Shown here one piece after another: positions 38,917 through 48,005 of a stretch of 64,000 nt of DNA. Location: positions 4,030,001-4,094,000 of the forward strand of contig NZ_AP026978.1 of the NCBI RefSeq assembly GCF_027924405.1. Reading direction: 5' to 3'. This DNA is from Nocardia sputorum. GTDB lineage: Bacteria > Actinomycetota > Actinomycetes > Mycobacteriales > Mycobacteriaceae. The notes beneath the pieces are model-generated. The model made no database searches. It had not been told where the DNA came from and saw only the letters and a program-made list of their open reading frames with translations. The position numbers were made by a program, and so were the translations under genes. Each line of letters opens with the position of its first letter. The stretch's first letter is position 1.

Positions 38917-40299
38917 ATGTCCGTCGCGCTCACCGCGCTCAGCCTGATCGGGTTCATCGCACTCACCGTCGGCACGGCCCTGTTCGTCGCCGCGGAATTC
39001 TCCCTCACCGCCCTCGAGCGCAGCACCGTGGAGGCGCACGCCCGCTCCGGTGACGTCCGCGCTCGCATGGTCCGCAGGGCGCACCGCACCCTGTCGTTCC
39101 AGTTGTCCGGCGCTCAGCTCGGCATCACCATCACCACGCTGATCACCGGTTACATCGCCGAGCCGGTGCTGGCCCGGCTGCTGGATCCGGTGTTCACCGG
39201 ACTCGGGCTGAGCGACGCCGCCGCGAGCGGCGTCGCCCTGACCCTGGCGCTGATCCTGGCCACCTCGCTGTCGATGATCTACGGCGAGCTGGTGCCCAAG
39301 AACATCGCCATCGCCAAACCGCTGGCCACCGCCCGCGTCACGGCCGGACCGATGATCGCGTTCTCGGTGGTCTTCAAGTGGATGATCCACTTCCTCAACG
39401 GCACCGCCAACTGGGTGGTCCGCAGGCTCGGCGTCGAGCCCGCCGAGGAGTTGCGCTCGGCCCGCTCACCGCAGGAGCTCGGCTCCCTGGTGCGCACGTC
39501 CGCCTTGCGCGGCGCGCTGGACCAGCCCACCGCCCAGGTGATGGACCGTTCGCTGCAATTCGGCGAGCGCAGCGCCGAGGAACTGATGACGCCGCGGGTG
39601 AAGATCGAATCGCTCGACAAGGACGACACCATCGCCGATCTGATCGACGCGGCGGGCCGCACCGGCTACTCCCGCTTCCCGGTGATCGACGGCGACCTCG
39701 ACAACACCCTCGGCTTCGTGCACGTCAAGCAGGCGTTCACCCGCCCGGTACACGCGCGCCGGACCCTCCCGCTGCACCGGCTCGCCCAGCCGGTCCCGAT
39801 CGTGCCCGCCAGCCTGGACGGCGACGAGCTGCTCGAACGCGTCCGCGCCGACGGCATGCAGGTCGCCTTGGTCGTGGACGAGTACGGCGGTACCGCGGGC
39901 CTGGTCACCATGGAGGACATCATCGAGGAGATCCTCGGTGACGTCCGCGACGAGCACGACGAGGAGGAGCGCGACGTACGGCGCGTCTCCGACGGCTGGG
40001 ACTGCTCGGGGCTACTGCGCATCGACGAGGTCTCCCGGGCGACCGGATACGACGCGCCCGAGGGCGAGTACGAGACACTGGGCGGCCTCGTGCTGACCAG
40101 GCTCGGGCGCATCCCGGTGACGGGCGACGAAGTCGTGCTGCCGAATCCCCGCTCACAGCAGTGGACGGCGCCCGAGAGCCATGGCACGGGCGGCTGGATC
40201 GCGCGCGTGGAGCGCATGGACGGACGGCGCATCGATCGGGTCCGGCTGATCCCGGTCGACGCCGACGCCCTCGCGACCAAGGAGCACAGCCATGGGTGA
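38917..40299 (+). CDS. CNNM/CorC-type membrane protein (DUF21, CBS pair, CorC_HlyC)
   Basis: A 460-residue protein: DUF21/CNNM membrane domain (about 1-190), CBS pair (about 205-335, ELMTPRVKIESL start; MEDIIEEILGD end), C-terminal CorC_HlyC domain (about 350-445). CNNM/CorC proteins are linked to Mg2+ export or homeostasis; the 'hemolysin' label is historical. The ATG at 38917 is preferred to a GTG 12 bases earlier because AGGTGG lies 7 bases before it. It overlaps the next gene by 8 bp. Confidence 0.92.
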   Translation: MSVALTALSLIGFIALTVGTALFVAAEFSLTALERSTVEAHARSGDVRARMVRRAHRTLSFQLSGAQLGITITTLITGYIAEPVLARLLDPVFTGLGLSDAAASGVALTLALILATSLSMIYGELVPKNIAIAKPLATARVTAGPMIAFSVVFKWMIHFLNGTANWVVRRLGVEPAEELRSARSPQELGSLVRTSALRGALDQPTAQVMDRSLQFGERSAEELMTPRVKIESLDKDDTIADLIDAAGRTGYSRFPVIDGDLDNTLGFVHVKQAFTRPVHARRTLPLHRLAQPVPIVPASLDGDELLERVRADGMQVALVVDEYGGTAGLVTMEDIIEEILGDVRDEHDEEERDVRRVSDGWDCSGLLRIDEVSRATGYDAPEGEYETLGGLVLTRLGRIPVTGDEVVLPNPRSQQWTAPESHGTGGWIARVERMDGRRIDRVRLIPVDADALATKEHSHG

Positions 40300-41356
40300 C
40301 CTGTTCGGCGTCCTGCTCACGGTCGTGCTGCTGGGCGGCAACGCCTTCTTCGTCGCCGCCGAGTTCGCGCTCATCTCCGCCCGCCGCGACCGGCTGGAAG
40401 CGCTCGCCGCGCAAGGCAAGCGCAATGCGAACACCGTCATCCGGGCGGGCGAGAACCTCTCGATGATGCTCGCGGCCGCGCAGCTGGGCATCACCATCTG
40501 CTCGATCCTGCTCGGCCGGGTCGGCGAGCCCGCCGTCGCGCACCTGCTGGAAGGCCCGTTCGAGCTGCTCGGCCTGCCCGAACAGCTGCTGCACCCGGTG
40601 GCGTTCGCCCTCGCGCTGACCATCGTGGTGATCCTGCACATCCTGTTCGGCGAGATGATCCCGAAGAACATCGCGCTGGCCGGGCCGGAGCGCAGCGCGC
40701 TGCTGCTGGTGCCGGCACACCTGATGTGGCTGCGGCTGGCCCGTCCGCTGATCGCGCTCTACAACCTGGCCGCCAACCTGTCGCTGCGCCTGCTGCGGAT
40801 CGAGCCGAAGGACGAGCTCGAGGCCACCGTCTCGACGGTCGAGCTGGCCGAGATGATCGGCGAGTCCCGCTCGGAGGGGCTGCTCGACGAGGAAGAACAC
40901 CGCCGCCTGACGCAGGCGCTCGGCACCAGCGACCGGGTGGTCGCCGACGTGATGGTGCCACGGGACGCCACCCGATCGATCCCGCTGCGCGGCAACGGGA
41001 CCACGCTCGGCGACATCGAGTCGGCTGTCGCCGAGACCGGCTTCTCCCGGTTCCCGGTGCGGGCCGACGACGGCTCGCTGGTCGGCTACCTGCACGTCAA
41101 GGACGTGCTCGACAAGGTCGCCGACGAGAGCGCCGGCCCCGGCACGCCGATCCCGCGCACCGATATCCGCCCGCTGCCGACGGTCGGCATGAACACCACG
41201 CTCTACGAGGCGCTGGCGCGGCTGCGGCGCACGAACAGCCACCTCGGGCGCGTGGTCGACGACCGGGGCAACACCACCGGCATCGTCGCGCTGGAGGACC
41301 TGGTGGAGGAATTCGTCGGCACCGTCCGAGACGGAACGCACCGGGTGGGCGAATGA
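40292..41356 (+). CDS. CNNM/CorC-type membrane protein lacking the C-terminal domain
   Basis: A 354-residue paralogue of the upstream gene: DUF21 membrane domain (about 1-190) and CBS pair (about 205-345, VMVPRDATRSIP start; LEDLVEEFVG end), ending without a CorC_HlyC domain. The 8-bp overlap and similar build suggest the two proteins act together, perhaps as a heterodimer. The same pair occurs in M. tuberculosis (Rv1841c/Rv1842c, from memory). Confidence 0.92.
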   Translation: MGDLFGVLLTVVLLGGNAFFVAAEFALISARRDRLEALAAQGKRNANTVIRAGENLSMMLAAAQLGITICSILLGRVGEPAVAHLLEGPFELLGLPEQLLHPVAFALALTIVVILHILFGEMIPKNIALAGPERSALLLVPAHLMWLRLARPLIALYNLAANLSLRLLRIEPKDELEATVSTVELAEMIGESRSEGLLDEEEHRRLTQALGTSDRVVADVMVPRDATRSIPLRGNGTTLGDIESAVAETGFSRFPVRADDGSLVGYLHVKDVLDKVADESAGPGTPIPRTDIRPLPTVGMNTTLYEALARLRRTNSHLGRVVDDRGNTTGIVALEDLVEEFVGTVRDGTHRVGE

Positions 41357-41396
41357 CGACCTGGGCCGCGCGTAACACCGAACCGCCCGGAGCGCG

Positions 41397-42335
41397 GTGA
41401 GCATGCGGGTGTTGTCCGGCGCGCAGTGGCGGGCAGCCGCCGCCACGCACCGGGCCCGGCTGGACGGACTGGTCGGGCCCTATCTCGAACGGCGGGCGCA
41501 GGGTTCGTCGCACCCGGTGATCGACTTCTTGTTCACCTATTACGGGCACAAACCCGCCCAGTTGCGGCGCTGGCATCCGGGGTACGGCCTCGCGCTGGCG
41601 GACGCCGCCGAGTACCAGGGCGCCCATGGGTATCACCGCGTCCGCGCCGACCAGTCGAATACCGGACAACGGGCGGCGGACGTCTACACCGCCGATCCCG
41701 CCTACCTGGAAAAACGCCGCGATACCCTCGTTTTCGTCGCGGACCTGTTGCGTGCCACCGCTGCCCGGCCGGCCCAGCTCTCCTGCTTCGGCCTGCACGA
41801 ATGGGCAATGGTGTATCGCACCGACGACGTCCGCCACCAGAAGGTGCCGCTGCGGCTCGGGCGAGCGGGCACGGATGCCGTGGTCGACTCGATGTCGCTG
41901 CGCTGCACGCATTTCGACGCCTACCGCTTCTTCACCCCGGATGCCGTCGGACGCAATGCCGAACCACTCACCCGCGCCGATCAGCTGCACCGCGAGCAGC
42001 CGGGCTGCCTGCACGCGAACATGGATTTGTACAAGTGGGGCTTCAAGCTCGTGCCGTTGATCTCCTCGCAGTTGCTGCTGGATTGTTTCGAGCTGGCTTG
42101 CGCCGCCCGCGAACTCGACATGCGCGCCAGCCCCTACGATCTGTCCGCGCTGGGCTACGAGCCGGTGCGCATCGAGACGCCCGCCGGACGCGCGGAATAC
42201 GTTCGCGCCCAGTCCGCGCTCGCCCAGCGCGCCGCCGAACTGCGACGCACGTTCCTCGGCGTCTGCGACGATCTGCTGGCCTCACATACCGGTGGGGACG
42301 CGGCTCGACGCACCGAACCGACCCATCCACGCTGA
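41397..42335 (+). CDS. Protein of the family annotated '3-methyladenine DNA glycosylase' in mycobacteria
   Basis: A 312-residue soluble protein (FLFTYYGHKPAQLRRWHPGYG; SCFGLHEWAMVYR; NMDLYKWGFKLVPLISSQLLLDCFELA). From memory, mycobacterial homologues carry the glycosylase label, but I see neither a helix-hairpin-helix-Asp motif nor the AAG fold, so the activity is unproven. Start: GTG 41397 or ATG 41403; GGAG lies 4 or 10 bases upstream. Confidence 0.7.
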   Translation: MSMRVLSGAQWRAAAATHRARLDGLVGPYLERRAQGSSHPVIDFLFTYYGHKPAQLRRWHPGYGLALADAAEYQGAHGYHRVRADQSNTGQRAADVYTADPAYLEKRRDTLVFVADLLRATAARPAQLSCFGLHEWAMVYRTDDVRHQKVPLRLGRAGTDAVVDSMSLRCTHFDAYRFFTPDAVGRNAEPLTRADQLHREQPGCLHANMDLYKWGFKLVPLISSQLLLDCFELACAARELDMRASPYDLSALGYEPVRIETPAGRAEYVRAQSALAQRAAELRRTFLGVCDDLLASHTGGDAARRTEPTHPR

Positions 42336-42477
42336 CGCCTTCGGCTGGAAAACTTCGCGAATCCGGCTGTGATTCGGCGAAACTCCCCCTCGCGACGCCG
42401 GGAAATCACTACCATGCAGTGACTGTCCCAGTCACCCTGGACAGCCAAGCTCGACGACGAAGTTGGGGGTCGCGACG

Positions 42478-44052
42478 ATGCGCCCACTGGCCGGACTGTG
42501 CCGCACCAAACCGCTGGCTCTGCTCACCATCGGCGTGGTCACGGCCATGCTGCTGCCCGCGAGTGCGTCGGCCGATCAGCAATCGGATCTGCCGAGCGCC
42601 GTGCGGGAGTTCCTCGACGTCGGGCGCACCTCGGTCCCGCGCGCCGACTGCGGGCCCGGCGCCGCACCCGAGAACGGCCTGCAAGGCGATGTCACCGCCG
42701 CCGACCGCGACAGCGGGCGCAGCACCCTGGGCTACCGGTGCAACATCTCCTTCGTCGGCGGCTACGCGGGGCGGGGGGCGGGCATCACCTCCACCAGCTT
42801 CGAGCACTGCGCCTACCTCGGGTCGTTCTTCCCCGGCGACCTGCTCGGCGAGGGGCGCGGCGTCCAAGTGCTCGACGTGTCCGATCCGGCGCATCCGCGC
42901 CCCACGGTGACCTTGACCGAGCCCGCCATGCTCGCGGGCACCTGGGAGAGCCTGAAGGTCAACACCGAGCGCAAGCTGCTGGTCGGCACCGGCGTTCCGG
43001 TCGGTGAAGGCGTGGGCTACCTGTCGGTCTACGACGTCTCCGATTGCGCGCATCCGCGACTGCTCAATCCCGGCCCGGGGTCGAATCTGCTGATGCCGCT
43101 GCCGATCACCACTCACGAGGGCGGCTTCTCCCCGGACGGCAACACATATTGGGCCTCGGGGATCGCACCCGGTTTCGTGAGCGCCGTCGATTTGACCGAT
43201 CCGGCGAACCCGCACGTGATCTGGCAGGGAGTGACCGGCATCGAGGCGCACGGCTTCGGGATCAGCCCCGACGGCAACCGGATGTACCTCTCCGCACTCG
43301 GCGGATTCACCGTCCTCGACATCAGCGCGGTGCAGCGCCGCGACCCGAATCCGCAGGTGCACCACCTCGGCCGGGTGTTCTGGACGGACGGCTGGGCCAC
43401 CCAGCACAGTGTCCCGGTCAGTTACGACGGCAAGCCCTACCTCTACACCGTCGACGAGGGCGGCTCCGGCGGCGTCAAACTCATCGACATCTCCGACGAG
43501 ACGGCGCCCAAGGTCGCCAACAAGATCAAGCTCGAGATCAACCTGCCTCAGCACATCGACAGCAATATCGGCTCCTCCATGGGCGGTTCCGCCTTCGCCT
43601 ACGAATCGCACTACTGCGCCGCCGACCGCCGGGTGAACCCGACCGCCCTGGCCTGCGGGTGGATCTCCTCCGGCATCCGGGTGTTCGACATCCGCGATCC
43701 CTACGGCATCCGCGAGATCGCCTACTACAACCCGCCCGCCCGCACCGGTCAGAACCTGAGCCTGTGGAACTCGCCGCACGCGCTCGCCTCCCTCATCGGT
43801 GTTCCGCTGATGAGCGCGCCCTCCGCGGTGCGCGCCGTGCTGGAGGGACAGTTCGACCCGTTGGATGCCACCACCCCGCGCACCGGCAGGCTGGCCTTCG
43901 GCGACGTGTCCACCGATTGGTGTCTCTCGCCGCCGGAATGGCGCGGGTCGCAACTCTACGTCGCGTGCTCGGACAACGGATTCATGGTGCTGCGATTGGA
44001 CGACGAGGTGTACTCGCCGCCGGCGGACCAGCGATCGATCGTCGGGTCGTAG
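42478..44052 (+). CDS. Secreted LVIVD-repeat (beta-propeller) protein
   Basis: A 524-residue protein with a signal peptide (hydrophobic about 15-32, cleavage near ASA-DQQ). At least six LVIVD-type repeats follow (VQVLDVSDPAHP, LSVYDVSDCAHP, SAVDLTDPANP, FTVLDISA, VKLIDISDETAP, IRVFDIRDPYG), consistent with an extracellular propeller. Paired cysteines suggest disulfides. The DUF305 gene begins 2 bp after the stop, so the two form an operon; LVIVD-DUF305 pairs recur in actinobacteria without known function. Confidence 0.85.
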   Translation: MRPLAGLCRTKPLALLTIGVVTAMLLPASASADQQSDLPSAVREFLDVGRTSVPRADCGPGAAPENGLQGDVTAADRDSGRSTLGYRCNISFVGGYAGRGAGITSTSFEHCAYLGSFFPGDLLGEGRGVQVLDVSDPAHPRPTVTLTEPAMLAGTWESLKVNTERKLLVGTGVPVGEGVGYLSVYDVSDCAHPRLLNPGPGSNLLMPLPITTHEGGFSPDGNTYWASGIAPGFVSAVDLTDPANPHVIWQGVTGIEAHGFGISPDGNRMYLSALGGFTVLDISAVQRRDPNPQVHHLGRVFWTDGWATQHSVPVSYDGKPYLYTVDEGGSGGVKLIDISDETAPKVANKIKLEINLPQHIDSNIGSSMGGSAFAYESHYCAADRRVNPTALACGWISSGIRVFDIRDPYGIREIAYYNPPARTGQNLSLWNSPHALASLIGVPLMSAPSAVRAVLEGQFDPLDATTPRTGRLAFGDVSTDWCLSPPEWRGSQLYVACSDNGFMVLRLDDEVYSPPADQRSIVGS

Positions 44053-44054
44053 CG

Positions 44055-44693
44055 ATGCCGCACTGGATGCGCGTCGCGGCCCTGACGTCGGCGGCCTTCG
44101 CGCTGCTCGTGCTCGGCGCCGCGCTGCGGCCGCTGGTTTTTCCCGAAAGCCGTTCCGCCGATCCCGTTCTCACCGAGGTGGAAATCGCTTTCGCCCAGGA
44201 CATGACCACCCATCACCAGCAAGCACTGCTCATGGTGCAGCGGCTCGATCGCTCGATCGATCCGGCGATCGCCCGGCTGGCCGAGCAACTCGACCGGACC
44301 CAGCGGCTGGAGATCGGCACCATGCTCGGCTGGCTGCGCCTGGCGGACGCGCCGCCCGGTGCCGCACACCCGATGGCGTGGATGCACAGCCGGGACGCGT
44401 CGCATCGGCATGCGACAGCGGTCGCGCAGGCCCCGCCCCCGATGCCAGGGATGGCGAGCACGGCGGAGCTGGACGATCTGGCGGCGGCGCGCGGCCGGCC
44501 TGCGGAAATCCTGTTCCTGCAGTTGATGTTCCGCCACCACCAGGGCGGAATCGCGATGGCCGAGGCGGCCGACGGCCTGCTGCGCTCCGGACCGGTCAAG
44601 GAGATCGCCCGTGCCATGATCCACGGGCAGAGTCAGGAAGCTGGGGTGATGGGCATGCTGCTCACCCAGCGCGGAGCCGCGCCCTTGCCGTGA
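44055..44693 (+). CDS. DUF305 protein, exported
   Basis: A 212-residue protein with one N-terminal signal/anchor (about 6-27) and a four-helix ferritin-like DUF305 domain. Two signature motifs are present: FAQDMTTHHQQALLM and LMFRHHQGGIAMA, whose Met/His pairs suggest metal, often copper, binding. Partner of the LVIVD protein upstream. A metal-related extracellular role is inference. Confidence 0.88.
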   Translation: MPHWMRVAALTSAAFALLVLGAALRPLVFPESRSADPVLTEVEIAFAQDMTTHHQQALLMVQRLDRSIDPAIARLAEQLDRTQRLEIGTMLGWLRLADAPPGAAHPMAWMHSRDASHRHATAVAQAPPPMPGMASTAELDDLAAARGRPAEILFLQLMFRHHQGGIAMAEAADGLLRSGPVKEIARAMIHGQSQEAGVMGMLLTQRGAAPLP

Positions 44694-44701
44694 CCACTCG
44701 G

Positions 44702-45460
44702 TCACGACGCCACATGCAGCGCGAATCCGCTCGCTCCCCGCTCCTCGCGACCCGGCACCAGACGCAGGCTGCGGTCGTAGTCGCCGCCGCCCTGCGGCCG
44801 GTATCGAATGGGCTCCAGTTCCGGCAGTTCGGACATCCGCCGCCGCAACTCGTGTGCGACGTCGTCGAAGCGCTCGGCGCCGAGCCGGATCGTGTCGTGC
44901 ACCACGAACGGCGGCAGCACGTCCATGCCGGTGTAGTACAGGATGCCGTGGTGAATCGGGAACAGCAGGTCGTCGACGGGGCCGTTGATCCCGCGATCGG
45001 AATACGACGGCTGCTTGCCCCCGACGGAGACCACGAGCATCGCCCGCCGCCCGGCCAGGACGCCCGCCCCGTACCTGGGCAGCGCCTTGCCCCCGGCCCC
45101 GTAGGCGAAATCGCAGGTGAGAACCCGGTCCACCCAGCCCTTCATGATCGCGGGCATGCCGAACCACCAGAGCGGGAAATGCAGGACCACGGCATCGGCC
45201 CACAGCAATTTCTCCTGCTCGGCGCGGATGTCGGGACTCAGCGTCCCGGCGCGGTAGGCCACGCCCGAGGCCAGCATGAAATTGGGTTCGGCGACCGGGC
45301 CGAAATCGTCGGTGTCGGCAGCGGCCTTCCAACCCATCGCGTAGAGGTCGGTGATCCGCACCTCGTGCCCGTCCGCCCGCAACTGCCGCACGGCCACGTC
45401 TTTCAAAGCGCCGGTGAGTGAGTCCGGCTTCGGGTGGGCGTACACGACCAGTACGTTCAT
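44702..45460 (-). CDS. NAD(P)H dehydrogenase (quinone), flavodoxin-like fold
   Basis: A 252-residue NQO1/Kef-ancillary-type flavoprotein: MNVLVVYAHPKPDSLTGAL start (FMN/FAD phosphate loop), FPLWWFGMPAIMKGWVDRV signature and VVSVGGKQPSY. Predicted two-electron reduction of quinones to limit redox cycling. The frame stays open upstream to 45841 but only from 45460 does the family sequence begin, with AAAGCAGGA as ribosome site. No regulator gene is adjacent. Confidence 0.9.
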   Translation of the reverse strand: MNVLVVYAHPKPDSLTGALKDVAVRQLRADGHEVRITDLYAMGWKAAADTDDFGPVAEPNFMLASGVAYRAGTLSPDIRAEQEKLLWADAVVLHFPLWWFGMPAIMKGWVDRVLTCDFAYGAGGKALPRYGAGVLAGRRAMLVVSVGGKQPSYSDRGINGPVDDLLFPIHHGILYYTGMDVLPPFVVHDTIRLGAERFDDVAHELRRRMSELPELEPIRYRPQGGGDYDRSLRLVPGREERGASGFALHVAS

Positions 45461-45950
45461 TCCTGCTTTCGTCACGTCTCGGCGCAACAGCGTTCGCAGG
45501 AAGAGATATTCCGCCATCGCCTCGACCTGCGCGGAGCTCGCGGCACACGGCTGCCTCGCGGGCGTGCGATGCCCGGGGTACGCCACGTCGCCCACGAGGC
45601 CACCGATCCGGCGGTGCAGGGCGTCACACAGTGGAGGACCAGCGCGTGAAGTCATCACCGGCCGAGGTACCCGATGGGCCGCAATCCGCGCTCGCGGTCG
45701 CCGAGCCGGGGCGGCGAGCGTTGTGTCGCCGCCTGCGCGTCGCCGGGCGAGGTCACCCGACCGGCGCCTGGTCGCGGCAAGCGTGCGCGCCGAGGTGACC
45801 ACCGAGACGGGGCGCTGCCGTTGTCCGGGGCGATCGGCCACGGCAGCGGCAGGCGGATGACCGGCGGCCCGGCGACGGTCCGGCGATGGGGCGGCGGGTA
45901 TGGTCGGCTGAGCCGGTCATCAGCGTCGGCCGGGAGAGGTTCAGCGACAG
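45461..45950. other. Intergenic stretch, no gene seen
   Basis: This 490-bp region separates the divergent quinone reductase and hotdog-type genes. Frames on both strands are arginine/alanine-rich without domains. I found no RNA gene or notable repeat. Confidence 0.4.
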
Positions 45951-46685
45951 ATGATTCGGACCGATTCGCTCACGGTGCCGGGGCACGTGCGTGGTTATCC
46001 GGGCGTGGCCTTCGGCGGGTACGTGGCCGGGCTGCTCGCCGCCGCCAGTGGTGCCGCGCAGGTCCGCGTCGACTTCCGGCGCGCGGTTTCCGTGGACACG
46101 CCGGTGGTGCTCGCCGCCGACGGCTCCGGCGGCGCGTCGCTCACCGACCTCGACGGCGCGGTGCTCGCCGAAGCATCCGCGTCGGCGCTCACGGTGACGC
46201 CGCGGCCCGCGCCCACGTGGGCAGCGGCACGAGCGGCGAGTGCGACCGCCGACGTGCTGCGCAAGATGAGCCACTGCTACGGCTGCGGCGCGGCGTGCGC
46301 GCCCGGTCGCGGGTTGCGCTTGTCGCCCTGGGCGATGTCCGCCGACGACATGGTCGTCGCCGCATGGACACCGGATCCGCTCCTCGCCGGACCCGACGGC
46401 TTCCTCACCACCGAAAACGTCTGGGCCGCCCTGGATTGCCCCGGCGGCTGGGCCGCGATGGCCCTACGCGATCTGCGGCCCGGAGCAGTCACCGCCGCCC
46501 TCACCGCCACGCAGTTCGAACCGGTCCGCGCCGGCGACTCCTACCTCTCCTACGGCTGGCCGGTCTCCGCGCAGGGCCGCAAACACACGGTCGGCGTCGC
46601 CTTGGCCCGCCCCGACGGAACGCTCTGCGCCCTCGCCGAAGCCCTCTGGATCGAGCCCCGCCAACCACTGCCGTTCGAGTGGTGA
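45951..46685 (+). CDS. Hotdog-fold thioesterase-like protein
   Basis: A 244-residue protein built like a double hotdog. The middle segment MSHCYGCGAACAPGRGLRLSP is the CxxC-containing linker seen in a group of actinobacterial thioesterase-like proteins; the second half has ENVWAALDCPGGWA. The catalytic residue is not obvious. ATG start. Substrate unknown. Confidence 0.7.
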   Translation: MIRTDSLTVPGHVRGYPGVAFGGYVAGLLAAASGAAQVRVDFRRAVSVDTPVVLAADGSGGASLTDLDGAVLAEASASALTVTPRPAPTWAAARAASATADVLRKMSHCYGCGAACAPGRGLRLSPWAMSADDMVVAAWTPDPLLAGPDGFLTTENVWAALDCPGGWAAMALRDLRPGAVTAALTATQFEPVRAGDSYLSYGWPVSAQGRKHTVGVALARPDGTLCALAEALWIEPRQPLPFEW

Positions 46686-46837
46686 TCCGCCTCACCCGGA
46701 CTTGTCGGTGGCTATAGGTAGGCCTGCACCGATCATGCGCGCCGCACGGAATGGATAACCCGAGCCGCGACGGCGACCGCACTCGACGAGGTCTTCGGTA
46801 TCAGAGGCACAGTGACCGAAGCCGTTCGCGACCGCGG

Positions 46838-47413
46838 TCAGTGCGTGTCGACGAAGCGGTACCACTGCCCGTCGAAGGCGGAGTATTCGATGCCGTTGGT
46901 GGCGGGTGGGCCGAGGTGGGGTGGGGTGGCCGGGTCGCGGAAGAAGGCGAAGCCTTCGGTATTCGAGTCGCCCTTCTGCGTATAGAACAGGCAGCCGCCA
47001 TCCCGGGGCGTGACGAAGGTGATGGTGTAGACGCCGAGCCGGTGGCGCTGGCCGGGGTGGGCGCACTCGGCGGCCTGGTCTTCGAGGATGCCTCGGGAGA
47101 GCCGCCAGCCGGTGTCCTGCGGAACGTCGTAGAGCGTCAGCGCCACCAGGACACCGATGAGCACGGGCGAGGCGAGACTGTGGAAGAAGGCGCGGTAGCG
47201 CAGCAGGCCGAGCAGTCCGAACAGGACGGCGATGCCGCCCAGCACGCCGAGGACGGCCCAGAGCACGACGAGGGTCGGGAACGAGCCCTCGGCGGCGAGT
47301 TGCCAGAACAGCGCCGCGCAGCAGATCGCGACCAGCGCGGCCACCAGCCCCATCCACAGTACGAACCAACGAGGAACACGAGACCGTGTGCGCGAGGACC
47401 CTGCGGAGTTCAC
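46838..47413 (-). CDS. Membrane protein of unknown function
   Basis: A 191-residue protein with three hydrophobic segments (about 15-37, 45-70, 80-97) and a C-terminal extracytoplasmic part containing two cysteines (AECAHPG, GGCLFYTQ) and ending QWYRFVDTH. GTG start. No family recognised. Located between the hotdog gene (convergent) and the glcB region. Confidence 0.65.
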   Translation of the reverse strand: MNSAGSSRTRSRVPRWFVLWMGLVAALVAICCAALFWQLAAEGSFPTLVVLWAVLGVLGGIAVLFGLLGLLRYRAFFHSLASPVLIGVLVALTLYDVPQDTGWRLSRGILEDQAAECAHPGQRHRLGVYTITFVTPRDGGCLFYTQKGDSNTEGFAFFRDPATPPHLGPPATNGIEYSAFDGQWYRFVDTH

Positions 47414-47700
47414 GTGTTCAAGATACGAGGCGCAGGAGCTTCGCGCTCGGGATCGACAGCGAAAACGCCCTGCTCCCCGGCGATCACGACGACGCGCTAT
47501 AGCACTGCGAACCGCGACTGGACGTCCACGTAACCGGTGTACGGGCTAATTTCGCAAGCCGCGCCCCGAAGTTCCCATACGCCGAATCCGGCAAGGTCCT
47601 CCGAATTCCGGCGCACCAGGCGCGCGTACGCGCCCCGGAGCGCGGGCCGCCGGTGTGAAAACAAACATTTCGGAACGTTTCTCGATTCCGCGCCGAACCG
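47414..47700. other. Intergenic stretch, no gene seen
   Basis: AT-richer than its surroundings in places (near 47660-47690). No good ORF or RNA gene was recognised. It lies downstream of the small peptide gene and upstream of the membrane protein, whose promoter it must hold. Confidence 0.4.
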
Positions 47701-47703
47701 CAA

Positions 47704-47736
47704 AATCCCCCGGCCAGTAGGACTGACCAGGGGATT
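47704..47736 (-). terminator. Terminator after the 33-residue peptide gene
   Basis: On the minus strand AATCCCC ... GGGGATT, with a mostly paired inner stem, followed by TTTG. It closes 31 bases after the peptide stop and shares the AATCCCC/GGGGATT arms with the glcB terminator. Confidence 0.6.
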
Positions 47737-47767
47737 CGCTACTCGAAACAGCTCGTGCACCGCACGC

Positions 47768-47869
47768 TCACAGCGGCGGGAAGCCCGCCGATCCGGTGGC
47801 CATCCAATTCCAGAACATCGCCGCGCGATTGGCGAGCAATGCCACGATGTCGAGCACAACGCTTCCCAT
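47768..47869 (-). CDS. 33-residue hydrophobic, Trp-containing peptide
   Basis: ATG at 47869 preceded by GTGAGGAAG (Shine-Dalgarno GAGG, spacing about 8), stop at 47768. The peptide MGSVVLDIVALLANRAAMF is followed by a WNWMATGSAGFPPL tail: one amphipathic/hydrophobic helix with two tryptophans. It lies in its own transcription unit downstream of glcB, with a dedicated terminator. Size and composition recall the small pore-forming or membrane-active peptides of Corynebacteriales (PorA/PorH type), but I claim no homology. Confidence 0.5.
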   Translation of the reverse strand: MGSVVLDIVALLANRAAMFWNWMATGSAGFPPL

Positions 47870-47957
47870 GAATCTTCCTCACAAATCGACCGATTCCGTG
47901 CGGCACCCAGGGTAACGGACCGATAAACGGGAGTCGAAACTCGCGTTGCCCAGAAAG

Positions 47958-47994
47958 CGCGAATCCCCCGGCCGACGGGACCGGGGGATTCGCG
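47958..47994 (-). terminator. glcB terminator
   Basis: CGCGAATCCCCCGG (47958-47971) pairs perfectly with CCGGGGGATTCGCG (47981-47994): 14-bp stem, 9-nt loop, starting 12 bases after the malate synthase stop codon. Confidence 0.75.
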
Positions 47995-48005
47995 ACACGC
48001 GCAGG

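Noticed and set aside
45461..45841. Upstream extension of the quinone reductase on the minus strand
   Set aside because: The family sequence starts at MNVLVVYAHP with a ribosome site; the upstream frame has no conserved feature.
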